A stretch of DNA of 64,000 bases from contig CM046870.1 in assembly GCA_025617745.1 (NCBI GenBank), forward strand, positions 9,600,410 through 9,664,409. The letters run 5' to 3'. The notes beneath the pieces were generated by a model, which worked only from the letters and a program-made list of their open reading frames with translations, had not been told where the DNA came from and did not search any database. The translations under genes were made by a program, and so were the position numbers. Source of the DNA: Heliocidaris erythrogramma. Taxonomy: Eukaryota; Echinodermata; Echinoidea; Camarodonta; Echinometridae. Shown here piece after piece: positions 20,627-34,372 of this stretch; position 1 is the first letter of the stretch, and each line of letters begins with the position of its first letter.

Positions 20627-21369
20627 CTGTAGAGAAAAGAAAACGAGAGAAAAGAAACAACACATTACAACATTTCTCATATAACTTTGTTGCTATATTC
20701 CAGAGTAATTGGATAGCAATGTTGACATTTCGATGGGACTTTAATAATAATCATATTGCTTGGAAGATCAGATCAAAATGCTCCTTTATCATGATGAACA
20801 ACAATATTTCCCAGGCAATGAGTATTATATTTCCAAAGAAATGATCGATCGTAGAAAATAACATTTTACATTTTTCATTCCTTCGATGTCATAACTCCTG
20901 CACACATTTTTATGAATAAATTTGTGTGCTGTACTACAAGATGGATTAAAGGGTATATAGAGGGGGTTTTCCCTCCGAGAAAACATGGACATAAATTCAT
21001 TTATCGACGCAAATTTTGGCTAATGAGATTAAACCAACATCTATGAACTTATCAACTCCCGACAGGCAAAGTTATCCTGACAATTTGATTCAATTTGATA
21101 TGGTGAGGGACTAAACTGTCTGGTATGCTAGTCAATCGAATCAGTGACACCAAATGAAACACGACCGAGCTGGCATGTCTTGGAATGACATACAGCCAAT
21201 TAAGAACAGAAATTAAGTAAACTGATGGTAAAGGAGGGTGAAAAGAGAATTCTATAAACCAATATCGTTCCTTTGACACTAGTATCTGACAAGCTTTAAG
21301 TAGTTGATTGCTGAATTCTCTCTCCAATTAATTCTCTACAGGCTAACATGAACCACCTCGTTCATGTAC

Positions 21370-21400
21370 ATTATTATTATTATTATTATTAATATTATTT
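21370..21400. repeat. (ATT)n microsatellite
   Basis: About eight consecutive ATT units with one AAT interruption. Confidence 0.85.
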
Positions 21401-22234
21401 GGACTTATTTCTGACAAGCTTTAACCCCTTGACTACTGGATTCCCCATTCTCCAAGGCATAATAAAGGAACCATCCAGTTCTCGTGGGGAATGAGTTAAT
21501 ACATCTTTCACTTGAAAAGATTGGATTTAATCTTTAAAAAAAGGGGGTGGGGGATACAAAGTCATCTCTCAGCTGCCCCCTCTGAGGGCCGTCGACCACA
21601 ACTAACGCCCCCTCCCTCAAGAACAGATATCACTCAGACGAGATGAATTTGTCGCAATTGAAAAGCCAAGTATCCCATCACGCAAGACCGCATTTGGCAC
21701 CTCTGATGCCGCAGTCATTACTTCCTGTTGACCAACTTTAACCGGCTTGTCCCTTTTTTTTCTCCCTTTTTCCAATTTCCAGGATTCCAAATTCACCGCC
21801 GATGCACTATCCTATCAGTATTGCCTCATCGCGCTATTTCTCTATCTGTCTTGACTCTTGTGTCTTTAGTTTTGTTTTAACAGGCATATTGAAGTTTAAT
21901 CTACCACTCATTACGTCTCTCGCACATGATTTCTGCCGCTACTCTTCAAGAGCCCTACAGCTAGCTGGCCCCTTGATAGACGCCAACTTCGTGGCATGCC
22001 AACTTCCCCGGAGGGAGATGGATTTCATTTTCTATGTCTTTGGATATATCTTTAACTTGACCATTCGTGGCTGTCATGACCACATGGATGACCATCATCA
22101 TCTTCATCCAATTGATGCTGAAAAGTGTGTTATTTATTAAAAAAAGAGGACTGGAGCAGGATGAGAGGAAGAGAATCATTGACCAAGAGATGGAGAAAGA
22201 AGAAAATATATGAGGAAAGGACAAAAAAAATGAG

Positions 22235-22235
<1 letters not shown>

Positions 22236-22271
<36 letters not shown>

Positions 22272-22284
22272 GGGGGGGGGGGGG
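22236..22284. repeat. (GA)n followed by G15
   Basis: GA repeat running directly into 15 G on the plus strand (22270-22284). Minus-strand ORFs across it are low-complexity. Confidence 0.95.
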
Positions 22285-22739
22285 AATGAAGTTTGCAAAC
22301 AATAAATGGCCATTACTTGAAACCTTCATATCCAAAGTATTAAGTGTAGACCACACAAAATCTTGAGCAGATGGGTAGTGGGCTTTGCTGAATATGCGGG
22401 GCATATGTTCCTAGAATAGCATTCTACTTTCATGAGCACAATAAAAAAAAGCCCCATAAATCCATCCAGAAAATTCTTCGAGTAATCTCTAAATCATCTG
22501 GCCACTCATACCCAGAATTATTTGATTTTCAAGGCTTCTTTCCATTTCATATTCTTCAGGTAATCTATAATGGGAGCACTGCTCCTACATGCATTTTCTT
22601 TTCTTCCTTTTCCCCCATTTTTTTTTATTGAGGTAGGCCTACATCAAATGGTAGATTAGGCCTACTTATTTGCCCCATTTTCCAACATGAAATAATATCA
22701 TGAATTTCATGAATATTTGAGTATATTCCACATTATATA

Positions 22740-22818
22740 TCATCTGTTTGGAGCAAGAAGGGTGTTAAGTCCCATTATTTGTAAAGAGTTAATGCCCTTC
22801 TGGCTCCAAACAGATGGT
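22740..22818. repeat. Hairpin family, copy A
   Basis: A 14-bp perfect outer stem (CATCTGTTTGGAGC with GCTCCAAACAGATG) encloses an inner stem AAGAAGGGTGTTAA against TTAATGCCCTTCTG, with a loop of about 22 bases. The inner stem matches copies B (48128-48214) and C (53356-53442). Confidence 0.85.
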
Positions 22819-23039
22819 ACTTTCTTCATGGATGGGTATACGTGTACCATTATGTCATTTCGTCAAAATAAATGAGCTTTGATATATTATTAACAATACA
22901 TTGCCATTATTGAAGCATTCATCTACTGCAGAATGCAGCTAAAACAGGATTTGAAAGTTTTATTAAAAGTTATTTTCATTTATTAGATAATCTAGCAAAC
23001 AATTAACCCAAATAAATAGAGCCTGCAGGCAGAGGAGGA

Positions 23040-23050
23040 GGGGGGGGGGG
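23040..23050. repeat. G11 run
   Basis: Homopolymer, one of many in the window. Confidence 0.95.
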
Positions 23051-23818
23051 CATTTTAAGATAATAAAGCAGATTTTCCTAAAATATACATGGCAGCTGTT
23101 TATCAAGCTGTCCCTTCATTCTGCCATCAGCTAATGCATTCTGGGTAAAGACAGAAACCAGGTCGGGAGGGTTATGAAAACACGAGGGGTCTTGGGAAGA
23201 CCAAAATGGGGGATCACAAAGCTTTCTAAGGTTTATTTTAGTATTATCGAAGCTAATCTCAGTAGGTATACTAAGGAAGACATCCCTTTGAGATATAAAA
23301 CAATTCTTCTCTTTGATGCAAAGATGCGTATGGTTTACAGAGCTAGAGGGATGCATCACTCCTATAAAATAAAATCAGGAGGGGAGGAGGGGTGACCTCT
23401 AAGGACCTGATCTGCCAGGTTGGAAATCACGATTCACACACCAACCAGTGTAAAAAAATACTTTCATTGATCGATTGAACTTATTCCAAAATGGTAAAAC
23501 GTACATCAGTGAAAAAAAAAAAAGAAAAGGAAAAAAAAAAAGACCCGTTTTCATCAAGTATGTTTTTGTTGCTCACAGAATCTCTTTTTGAATTTGCAAT
23601 TGAAAAAAGTGACATTTCATAAGAGCATACTTTTATGAATGTCATTATCATTATCATTATCATTAGTTTAAACCAGAGCTCTGAGTGAACTTTTCAGAGC
23701 TAAATTGCTCCCTGCACCTATGTATTCTTTTTTCACTGAAACAAACTAATGACTGAATTCAAAACGTTTCCTGAGCTCACATAACCACTAAAAAGTTCTG
23801 GTTTATGAGTGTGCACTT

Positions 23819-24172
23819 ACAAAAACAAGGATCATCCCACTAAACAAGTCAATGTCCTCTAGACAAACAGAAACCTGATATACAGGACAGCTTCAATACA
23901 AGCCACTCAATGAAATTTTGTCCATACAGACAGGTAGACACCCCCCCCCCCCCCCAAAGGTAAAAAATACATATTTTGAATGATGAAAAGGCATGATTTT
24001 AACACTTTATGATTATCTCTCAAGTTTAAAAAATGTTTACGAGTTACTATATGGTTAATGCGGTATATCATTTCATGTCTTAATAAAGTGCATTTTGCAT
24101 GCTACCACAACCGAAACTTTATGCATGATTCTGGGAATGTCTGGTTTACGAATGTGCACTTACAAAAACGAC
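23819..24172. repeat. Short direct duplication, about 30 bp, 320 bp apart
   Basis: CTGGTTTATGAGTGTGCACT followed by TACAAAAAC (from about 23800) is repeated as CTGGTTTACGAATGTGCACT followed by TACAAAAAC (from about 24141), two mismatches in 29 bases. Confidence 0.6.
23941..23955. repeat. C15 run
   Basis: Homopolymer followed by AAAGG. Confidence 0.95.
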
Positions 24173-27100
24173 GACTAATTCCCTGCCTTGCTTGTCCATG
24201 CAGGGAAGCCATAAAGCAAATTCCCTACTCATCTTCAGCGTCATGTATCAAATTTCCGATTCTACTTTAAATGGCATTTTCGGTAATGAGAATCTAACAG
24301 GAGAGCAAAGGTCGCCGAGCATTAAGTTTAATTTGATTCAAGAAGGTCAAAAACCACATCTTTCTCCATCTTCCTCCTCTTTTTCCTCCTTTTCTCCTCA
24401 TTTTTCAGCAAGGAAAATTTGCAGAATGATTGATGAATCTCTGATTTGATGTGAGACGGGGAGACATGTTGGAGAAAAAAAATTTGAGGGAGAGGCTGGA
24501 AGTAAGGAGAAATGAAAGAAGACTGGTATCATTTCTCATTTGTGGTTTCATCTAGGATGCAGTGGTCAACTAATGTGGATAGGAAAAGAGATGTGCATGA
24601 CTGGTAGAGTGGTGTGGTCAATTTGAAGTCTGCCATCCACAATTTAGGTTTCATTCTTCTGGTTAGGCTAGAAGTGCTTTTAATTTCCAGATGCTAAGCT
24701 TTCATGTTTCAAATGAAAAGTTAGAACTTTTACACATTCAAAAAAACTTTTTAAGGACTTCTTGTATACTGTCAAGATACTTACTAGCATCCTTGGATTG
24801 AGAACACCCCCCCCCCCCCAAAGAAAAAAGGGGGAGGAGAGAAGAAAAGAATAAACTTCAAAGTATCTTTGCAAAATGAGATACTGCATCTTTGTGGGGA
24901 ACCAATAATCTTATTTTAATATAATATTGCTAAGTACATTCACACAAGAAAAAATAAATCATTATTTATCATATAGGCCCCTAGGCTATAGATATAGAAT
25001 TATTGCATGGAACGTATAGGCTTATTTTCCACATCTGAACTGGGCATGTACCTCTTCTCAACTAGCCATCTCCTCCTACACTTATCTCCATACCCTATAA
25101 CTGGAAATTAAAAACACATCAATATCACTAAATAAACAAACCGTTATCATGTCCCACTCCCCCATAACCACTCTCCCCCTAATGGTGTCATCTATAAATG
25201 AATTAATGATTCAAATGGAAAATACAGCAAAAACAGAATACAATCTACACAGGAGATCAATGGGCGACGAAAGAAAACAAATCAATTAGATGTGAAACGA
25301 CAGCAAACAATGACTATATTTGTGCCTTGGTTATCACTCTATCATGGAAATTCTGCATTTTGACTCTATTAATAGAAAGTTAGAGGGAGCAGTTGCAGTT
25401 TGAAAATGATAAAAAGGTAAGATAACCCCGGTAATAAATTTCATCCACGGAATGCCAGTTTTCAATTCTCTGACAATTCTCTTTCTTCTTTGTGGAAGGC
25501 AAGTAGAGCACTGATGGATTATTTTCTAAATATGACCCATCAAAACTACTGTATCAATTTCCTAATTTATTTTCCATCGTAAATTCAGGTATTCGGTTTG
25601 GGATGGGTCTTATTCTGTCAGCCGAGTAATTGATGTATGGCTCAACAAGTGAACGTGCTAGTACGCACGGTTATGATGCATTCAATCAAAAGCGATTCAG
25701 CGGAGATAAAAGATGACATTGGAAAGAAAATACAGTTGTAATTATTATTTTAATTGAAAAGGTGACCTATGACAAATTGATGCCCTTTCTTTAGTGTTGT
25801 GATGAAGTAAATGGATCTGTCTGCAATTTTGCTAAAAAAATAGAGACTAAAAATAGTAACTAGAAAGGTAGGTATATAGAATGGAGCTTGTGAGAGAAAA
25901 ATACAATTTAAAAACACATCAGAGGCAAATTAAACTGATATTTCGACAGGTTTGGGTTAGACTGATCAATGGAAAGGCAATGAAGGAATGGTGGTAGAAT
26001 TTATCATGCTTATCACAGAAGACTGTGCCAGGAAATGACTAAAGTCAGTCTTTTTTTAGGGAAGTGTCGCACAGTTGAGCTTTTCATTCTAATTGTTTGA
26101 AAAAACCCCCACTCACATCAAAGTATTTCTTGTGGACTTTGTAATAGGATATCCATGTGCTAAAAGAGTAATGCAATTATGACAAATGCATATTAGAATT
26201 ATAGCCAAACATTCTGAGTAGGGGCAGTAATTTATTACATCCACAATTACCAAACTCTGAAATGAGATATTAATAGCTTAAAAGAATTTCAGACATTCTT
26301 TCCAAAATATACACTATAGAATAAAAATGGAATTTGAATTCACAGGTAAGTGAAACAAATTACAAACTAGTCCTACTACCCTTCATTTTGATTTACTATA
26401 AAAGTTTCTGCTCCGTCAATATATCAGTTTCCAGAGAACCAGAAGGGAATTAGGTCTGTGCTTGAGGATACCAGTTACCGTCCTTCTACCTCTTAAGACT
26501 AATAAAAGGTATTATCATGGTTTAGAAAAATAAGATTTGCTGTCCAGAAAGTTCACAACTTGTCAATGCTTTACGACCATGTAACACTAGACTGCACCCC
26601 ATGCATAGATTATGATCCGCTCTTGTTTGCATCATAAAAATGAAAGAAAAATAATATATTGGGTGGAAAAAATGAGAGAGAGGCTCTCGAATGCATAAAT
26701 CATCATGCACTCCACTGAATCAGAAATAAATGAATCTCAACTATTCCAAACCGATTTGAGCTTTGCACTCTATCAAGGTCTGTTCACACTCACCATGTTA
26801 CAATGTAATAAAGCAAAGTGAAAATTATTGAATGTGAATAGGCCTTTTGAGCGGCAAAAAGGAATAGATCCAATAAACTATTGGGTTCGAGTTGTGATGA
26901 AAACCAAACTTCAATTGGAATCTGACAAAACATGAATAGAATATCAAGGAGGATATGCACTTTATAATCAAATCAACGTCTAAAGTCATTACCAAATATA
27001 CAAGACATTTTTAACAAAATTGTCAAGACTAATGATTGTCAAAGGGAACAGGTTGTCCCACATGTTCATATTAGTGTTGGTGCTTTTCCACGTATAATTT

Positions 27101-28019
27101 TGTATGATCATGTAATTCTGTCATGCAGCATACATGCAGGTTCTATGTATATGCAATTCTCCAAACTTCTATGGTTCACAAGTAGGCTAACATGAAAAAT
27201 AAAACTACAAAATAATCATATGTTTTGTTCATAAATGCATCTCGATTCCTTTCCATTCTGTCTTTTGTTGTGTTTACTTCAAGTCAGCTGACCCATTTAA
27301 CAGGGCTACGAAATAAACTTGGGTGGCACCCAGGTAATCGACATTCTTGTCCCATTCCTACAACTAAATTATGCCTTTGGCTTGAAACCTGAAGCATATA
27401 GCTTCTAATCTGCGGTCATTGGTCTTATTCAATGAGTGTTGACAGGGCAAATATCATGAAGCAAAGTCCTCAGCAATTACATCATTTTATTTCCTTTTTT
27501 TTATTATTGTTATTATTCATACAAGGTTTGGGTCACAAAATCTGTATATGCATACAATGTAGCCTTCCTTTCGAGGCCGAAAAGAATCAAAACCATGTCT
27601 ATGGAATGCTTTACAGGTAGGTCTGATTAGAAAGTACCCAAAGAATGAATCAAGAAAATAACACAAATATCATAACAATCAACACATTACGTTTCTGGGT
27701 AAAGTATGAACATGATATTAGTAGGTTTGCACTGTTATTGTATCATTAAAAATATCTCCACAATTTGAAGATTACAGTTCAATAATCGACTAAGCTTGGA
27801 CATTAGACTAACTTCTAGAATATATCTCAAGTATAAGGGTCCACCATTTGCATCTGTTTGCTGAAAGAAACAACCAAATATTTGTACTTGGGCCATGAAA
27901 CTGACCACTGAACTTTAAATACCATTTCCCCTCCCATAATAAGCAGTACAGGGTTCATTTCAATGCACATCCTCCTTTTGAGATTACTCAAATACAAACT
28001 TGCCAGAAAATAAATATCA

Positions 28020-28215
28020 TTTCTCTTAAAAGTAATAATAATAATAATACATAAAATTTATATTGCGCTTAATACAAAGTTTCTAAGCACGAAAGTAGTA
28101 TTATTACCCTGGCTTGAAAGCATTCAAGGAATAAATTCCTACCAGGTACCCATTTACTACACCTGGGTGGAGAGTGGCAAATGTAGATTAATGTCTTGCC
28201 AAATCTAGCTACATT
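28020..28215 (+). repeat. SINE-like dispersed repeat, copy 2
   Basis: Starts at an (ATA)n tract, then TTATATTGCGCTTAATAC, an internal block, and GTACCCATTTACTACACCTG followed by GGTGGAGAGTGG and a tail resembling the copy at 59143. The tRNA-like end is not preserved here. Confidence 0.55.
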
Positions 28216-28575
28216 ACAGCATACAGTAACTTTTGATCAATATTTGGTCACTTTTAACCCTTTCTTTGTTTTTAAAGAATGCACCATGAATTCACAGGAG
28301 GTTGTGATTCGAAGTAAATCCTTGACAGGCATACAACAAGGAGATTTCTAACTGTAATGTGACTTCTGAAAAGTCAGTCATGCCCAGTGTCCACCTGAAA
28401 ATAGCAATTTATATGCAAGGTGCTTGAAAGCTCAACCCTCATAAGAATAGCTGGAATGAAAGCAGCTAAGGTAACTAAACAAACAAGGTAAGAACCTTTT
28501 CAAGAATAGGGAAAGAAAAATAGTCAGCGAATATGAAAGACAAGTGGATTAATTCTGTCACTTTGAAAAGATGTA

Positions 28576-28589
28576 CCCCCCCCCCCCCC
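28576..28589. repeat. C14 run
   Basis: Homopolymer. Confidence 0.95.
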
Positions 28590-29274
28590 ACACCCATAAG
28601 ATAACATAACATATGATGTCATGTGAACATCTAGCAAGTCATTCCGACTTTGTACCTACCAAGAATAATTCAAAATACCCTTTTCTTCATTTTTATGATG
28701 GAATGGACTTTTAAAAATTCAAATTGGACGTCATCTTAAGCATAGCCCCAAGGGAAAGAGTTACTTAGGAGACTAGAATTTCATGATATTCCATCAGGTA
28801 CAAAACAAAACAGGTTGGCCCAATTTATGAGAAAGCAAAATATCTAATGCAAAATATTTGGATTCCTGTCAGTGTGGTCTCATTTTCACGCTTATTTTAT
28901 ATCTTACATGTGACAAAATAAAAAGTATATCAAGATTACTCAAGCATCGGATATGTAAAGCAGAGCAAATAATGTGTGTAGAAAAAAGTTTCTGATAAAA
29001 AAAGTACAAAGTCTACATACTAAACTTGGAAATTCAAATTCATCTAATTTACATCCATTCAAAAGATATATAGCAAATTACTGGTATGTTTCAATGCAAA
29101 ATTAAATTTCAACTTTTTTCTCTTTTTTGAAGTATATTAAGGACTTCACTGAAAGATAAACATGATTTGTAAGATATGTAAAGCATACTATGAAAGAAGA
29201 GAGCATGGGTTATCTTGAAATTATTTGAATTCTTAGCCCCTAACTATCCCATTGCAAAACTAGAAACTTAAATG

Positions 29275-29400
29275 ACATGAAACATTTGCAAATTGTAAAC
29301 GACAGTGATTTTTACGGCAAGAAACTTTAGCGAATCACAAAAATTCAGCGTTGTGTCAGTAGTGATTCAATTATTTTGCGGTATGAAAACTGAGCCCCAT
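29275..29400. repeat. Dispersed repeat with AATTGTAAACGAC motif
   Basis: AATTGTAAACGACAGTG, followed by TTTTTACGGCA and AAACTTTAGCGAATCACAAA, resembles the reverse complement of 40050-40115 (GGCCGTCGTTTACAATTCGT). Low-level similarity judged by eye. Confidence 0.4.
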
Positions 29401-29880
29401 CTATTCATTTCACCGATTCTCCCAGCCATGAAATGAGCATATGATCTATTTCAGGTTCTGAGTAAACAATCCATTTCTTTTTGTTTACAAGAAGCATTTT
29501 AGGGATTTTCTACAGTATAAGCAAGATTTTACTGCATTTATTTTAACGCATTTCTTTGCTTTTTTATCAGGTTTTTTCCCTTCAATTTTCCAAAGGTCTA
29601 TTGCAGCTTTCCAGAGCTAATTAAGTTGCTCTCTTCAAATGAGCGTATTTATTTCACTGATCATCTTTATCTGATTGACTGCTTCCATCTCAAACTACTT
29701 GTATTACCATACAGCGGCTCTTTGAAGCGTGGTGCAGGCCGTGAGAGGAATACAAGTTTTATTCAGATATATATCTCTTTGGAACGACACATTGACGAGT
29801 GATAATAATCAGACACTCAATACTCCCTCCTAGAAATCGCAATCAACACTTAACATGAATGAACCGTGGACAGAAATTTT
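29390..29880. promoter_or_regulatory. Candidate cis-regulatory module in RBMS intron
   Basis: A stretch free of simple repeats. It has an inverted pair of Fox sites (GTAAACAA at 29462-29469 and TTGTTTAC at 29481-29488), a GATA site (TTATCAG at 29564-29570), TAATTA (29618-29623) and a TCF-like CTTTGAAG (29720-29727). Such words are common by chance; the claim rests on clustering. Confidence 0.25.
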
Positions 29881-29944
29881 CCAGCTCTATGTGAAAAAGA
29901 ATTAACTATCCTCTTATAAACAATAAGGTATATTGCTCAATTAA

Positions 29945-30215
29945 GGTTCAAAATACTGAAAGTTCATAATTCTGAAATACAAATATCCCATACCTGGGGG
30001 TTCGATGATTCATAATTCTGAAAACGAAATAGGGTTAATTCTGAACATTTGTTACGTTACTCCGAAGGTTCGCTGTTTTTGAAGATTTTTTTATCTGAGG
30101 GTTTATAATTCTGAAAATGAAATAGGGTTCATGATTCGGAAGGGACTTTTCTGAAAATGATACAGGGTTCGATTTCATTTTTCAAAATTATGAACCTTTG
30201 TGGAAAAAAAGACGG
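29945..30215. repeat. Degenerate tandem repeat
   Basis: A unit around ATTCTGAAAATGAAATAGGG followed by TTCAT recurs five to six times with variation (for example 30011, 30110 and 30155). Confidence 0.7.
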
Positions 30216-30345
30216 CTTTACACACACTTCCTTGTTAGGGAGCTACTATAGTATATCCTTCTTGGTTCATTCTGAACATTCATCTGTCTGTTGGAGATAG
30301 TTTTGTTGACCATTGTTTGAAAGTAAAAGACCAGGAAATACAGGT

Positions 30346-30510
30346 AAGGGGAAGGGGGAAGGAGGAAGGGGAAGGAGGAAGGGGACCAGGTTATGATAAA
30401 ACAGTAAGCAAAGATAATTAAAGAGGAGGAAAATGTTGAACTATACAGAGGAATGAGGGAATAAGGAAAGAGGGAATAAGGAAAGAGGGAATAAGGAAAG
30501 AGGGGAAATG
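30346..30510. repeat. Purine-rich tandem repeats
   Basis: GGGAAGGAGGAAG-type units at 30350-30384, then a 17-bp unit AGGGAATAAGGAAAGAG repeated about three and a half times at 30450-30505. Confidence 0.85.
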
Positions 30511-31070
30511 GCTCAAATCTGGCTCCAACTTTGGTCTAGCTGGCAGGCCTAAACCCCTGTCAGTTGTAATACACAACAGTGTCTGAATTGTAAGACTATG
30601 AGAATTGCATGGTCTACTGCCTGCACCCTAGTCTTCAAGCACAGACCCTAATTTGACACTTCATTAGATAATCACTGTGTCTTGAGAGAAGCCTAACCCA
30701 TCTACCTACTGGTCGTGTCAACATAGCCAGGTGCAGCTATAGTACAGGGCCTATGGTAGTCTTACAGCGCAGACACTCTTTTACGACTGTGACCAGGGCT
30801 GGTGCCTGCAAACTACCTGCACCCCATAGGGCCTGTACTGTTCAGAGACAGCCAGAGACTAGTCTAGTAACTCCTTGGACTAACAAAGTTTGGCTATATA
30901 GGCTCAATACTTTATGAAATTGTATGTTAGTGTCAAAATAGAGTCTGTAAACCTGCAGACTACCATTTAACATTAAAAAAACATAAAACCTAACCATTAC
31001 CCCTTCTCTTCCTCTTCCTCTTATTCCTAAACAAAAATTAAAGAAGAACCTTTTTAAAATATGTTCAAAG

Positions 31071-31071
<1 letters not shown>

Positions 31072-31098
<27 letters not shown>
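31072..31098. repeat. (GA)n microsatellite
   Basis: About 13 GA units on the plus strand. Confidence 0.95.
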
Positions 31099-31103
<5 letters not shown>

Positions 31104-32627
31104 GAAAGAGCAGATAATTGCTCTTGAAATTGATAGGAAAACCAGCCATATAACTTTGCATTTTCCATCTGCCTTGTAAATGTTTATGATGGGAAGAAGA
31201 TGTGGTCAAAAGATAATGAATATATCAAGATGTGGTTTTATCAAGAATATGACAAAAACATTTGCTTCAATGTGGTGATGATGGATGAGAGAGAAATATA
31301 AAAAAGCGAGAACAAAACTGGTAAAGAGAAGTTGAGAGAGCTTCAAAGACAGAGAGAGAAAGAGGGAGATGGACAGACAGACAAGAGACAGTCCAGAAAA
31401 CTAAGTTTTATGTTATCATATTTTCCTTCCAAAAGGAAATTGACAGACAGAAAGACAGATGGATGGCCAGACTAAGTACAGATAACAGAGCAGAGAAAAC
31501 TAATTCCTCTGTTACCATACTGCATTTTCTCCCAAAGAGTTCTTTTATAGTTTAAAATTGAATTCAAAATGAATGAATTTCTCACACTTAAAAAGTATCA
31601 TTTGAATAACCAAATTTTGACAAGAAAAAGCTAGAAATATCATTACCAAATCGAATCCATACCAACTAGTCTGCAGACATGCATTCTATCTTGACACTGA
31701 AGTGAAATTCCACAGAGCTTTGCAGCTAGCCTAACTTTGCCTGGTTCACAGCAAGAATAGAGAACCTATGGAGTGCAGTCGAAATAGTCTTATAATTCAG
31801 ACCTGCTGTTACACTTTATTTGATACAAGTTTGTGCCTGCACCCCCAGCTTTGAGAGGGGCTGTTATAGAATGAACTTGGACCTGTGGTGGACATGAAAT
31901 TAGATGGGGTGATGGGGAGGGGGCGTTGGTAGGAGCCAGGGTTGAGGGTTTGCACCTGTGCAGGCATTGAAAGGGGTGGGTTGGTGGTCCCCCCTAAGGG
32001 GGCCTGAGGGGGGACCCATTAGTCTGTCAGTATCCCACCAAGTTTGACAAGCCCAAGCCTGATGGAGACCAGCTGATTACATTTATCCCTGTCATTTTTT
32101 TTTTGTACTTCTATTTTCCAGCAACTTCAAGAAAGAGGATTGCATATCAGAGCTCGTATTTCATTGCCTGTGCCCGCAAAAAGGCTGCTACTGCCATGTA
32201 TCGCCAATGGCAGTAAGGACCTTCTTGCAGGCAGCAGAGAATATTTTCATAGTTCAAAGAGTTCAGAGTTGAGCCAAAGAGTAACATTTTTGCTAGAGGA
32301 GGGCCAAGCTGTCAGTGAAGGTAGATACTTTCTTGGGTGTTCATCGCATGTAAATGAGAAAGACCTACTTATTGGCAGGGGAAAAAAGTCACAAGTTGAA
32401 AGGTGTTGCATCTGAATACCTAATGAGCATGATTATACACATTCCCCACAATCATATGCAATGCATTGAAACTTCTATACAAATTCTTGTGAAGTCTGGA
32501 TTTTGCACCCTTTCACTTAAGTCGCCTTTGCTCACTGAGCATAGAATATTGCCAGATTTTTTGTGTTATTTGATAGAAGAGACCCTAAGCTATCCACAGG
32601 TATAAAAATCTTTTTTCTGGGACGCAC

Positions 32628-32775
32628 TGTATAAAGATCACTCACGGAAGACAAGAAGAAAGTTATAGGCAGGCAATCTTTATGTACAGGTTCTTGTTTA
32701 TATTTCAAAAAGAAACAATGCTGAAGTGAAACAAAGAAAATGTGGACTTTATACACAGGATTAAGGTCACTAAAG
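32628..32775 (+). repeat. CTGTCTATAAAGACC repeat family, diverged copy 2
   Basis: CTGTATAAAGATCACTCACG at the left, CAATCTTTATGTACAGGTTC in the middle and a diverged right end (AAGGTCACTAAAGCATGTTT). The order of blocks matches the copies at 16337 and 38576. Confidence 0.65.
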
Positions 32776-33109
32776 CATGTTTCACCATATTTTGAACCAA
32801 GCTTTGATATCATCAACCCCTAAAAATGACCTAGTTTTGAGCGACTTGATAGAAATTGAGTGACTAACATGGCACAACTTACAAATAATGAACATTTTAC
32901 AAGATGGGACAAATTCCAAATATCTTTATATGTAAAAAAAAAACTCAGTAAAATATATGATGTTCTATTTTCATAATAGATTTAGACAGCTGATAACTTG
33001 AGCTTAAGATTTAAAATGTCAGATTTAGCATTTTGTACTTATCACTTACAGGGCAGGCACTTCCATCCTATTCATATTGTGCTTATGCCTTTTATCTTTT
33101 ATGACAGGT

Positions 33110-33470
33110 TTACAGTTTTTAAGAGAGAAAAGAGTGAGAAAAAGTGGATAAAAAGATTTGCATCCATCATTTCCGTTACTGTAGAAGGAAACACAAGGAA
33201 AGTATAAAGTGAATCGTTATACTTCCTTTGAATCTGTTGTATATTAATTCAAGTTTTGAATATAAAATTGAATTGAATTGAATTAATATTGAATTGAATT
33301 AATATTCAACAGATTCAAAGGAAGTGCAACGATTCACTTTATACTTTCCTTGTGTTTCCTTGTACAGTAACGGAAATGATGGATGCAAATCTTTTTATCC
33401 ACTTTTTCTCACTCTTTTCTCTCTTAAACTGTAAAATTCAATTCAATTCAATTTTATATTCAAAACGTTA
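33110..33470. repeat. Scrambled inverted duplication, about 140-bp arms
   Basis: 33110-33250 is repeated in inverted orientation at 33296-33433 with few differences (shared blocks include GTATAAAGTGAATCGTTATA-type sequence and ATGATGGATGCAAATCTTTT). The adjoining B block 33253-33284 (TTTTGAATATAAAATTGAAT and following) is also present inverted at 33433-33464. The order is A, B, spacer, A-inverted, B-inverted, which is not a simple hairpin. The centre is a TTGAA repeat. Confidence 0.85.
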
Positions 33471-34307
33471 ATATACAAATGGTTGAAAGAGGGCATAATG
33501 CTTCAGTTTATACTCTTTCCCACTTATGGAAAGGGCAATTTAAGAAGGTCCTTATAACATCTCTCATTTCTGACACGTCGTCGGACACCGATATTGTGGA
33601 TCATCTAAATTTAAAATGAAGTACAGAGTGATGAAGCCTTGAGGGAAGACTACTTCTCCATGCAATCTTTTTTTTTCTTTCTTCAGAGAGATGGAATGAA
33701 GCATTAGAAATTTAAATGAACTTGAAAAGATATTCCAAAGCTTAAGCGTCGCTTCTCGGTTTGCCATAAATAAGTTGGGACCCTCCAATCAATATTCATT
33801 TATTTTGGTGTGGATACCCCCCTGCTTGAGATGGGCCGAAATTTAGGATGCATTTTGGAAGGAGAGACTGGGTCGAGTGATCTCATTAGAAAATGAAATG
33901 AGCAATCAGATACAAGCGAGATAAAAATCAGAAAAACATAAGACACAACAGAAATTCATACAATGAGAATAAACATGATTCTGATTATGTATCTGAGCCC
34001 CTTTTATGAGAAAAATACCACAGTATGCAAGCCTCGAGGCGTCGCAAATCATACGATTCATCCAGGAGATCATTAGCTACAAATACAATATTTTTTTCCC
34101 GCACAATTCAATTTATGATACACTTCAAAGTCAATCCCCGGGGATATCTCTCATCTTGCATACAATGTACATTGCAGTGACAATAATTATCGCGTTTTGC
34201 ATCACTCCCTTCTAATTTCAGTTCCCTACTGTCGATAAAAGAACGATTCTCAGACACTGGCTCACCGGTCCGTTTCCTTTACTAACTGAATTCTACCCTG
34301 CAGAAAA

Positions 34308-34372
34308 AATATACATAACCCTAACCCGAATTATGACACCCAACCTAAAACCTAATTGCGACCCAAACCCGA
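34308..34372. repeat. Degenerate telomere-like patch
   Basis: ATAACCCTAACCC, then AACCTAAAACCTAATT and ACCCAAACCCGAAC. Similar patches lie at 8285-8350, 54085-54185 and 59525-59600. Confidence 0.4.

Noticed and set aside
21961-22404. 147-residue minus-strand ORF with SLSLSLS and SFFLSF segments
   Set aside because: Produced by a GA microsatellite and G15 run; no conserved motif.
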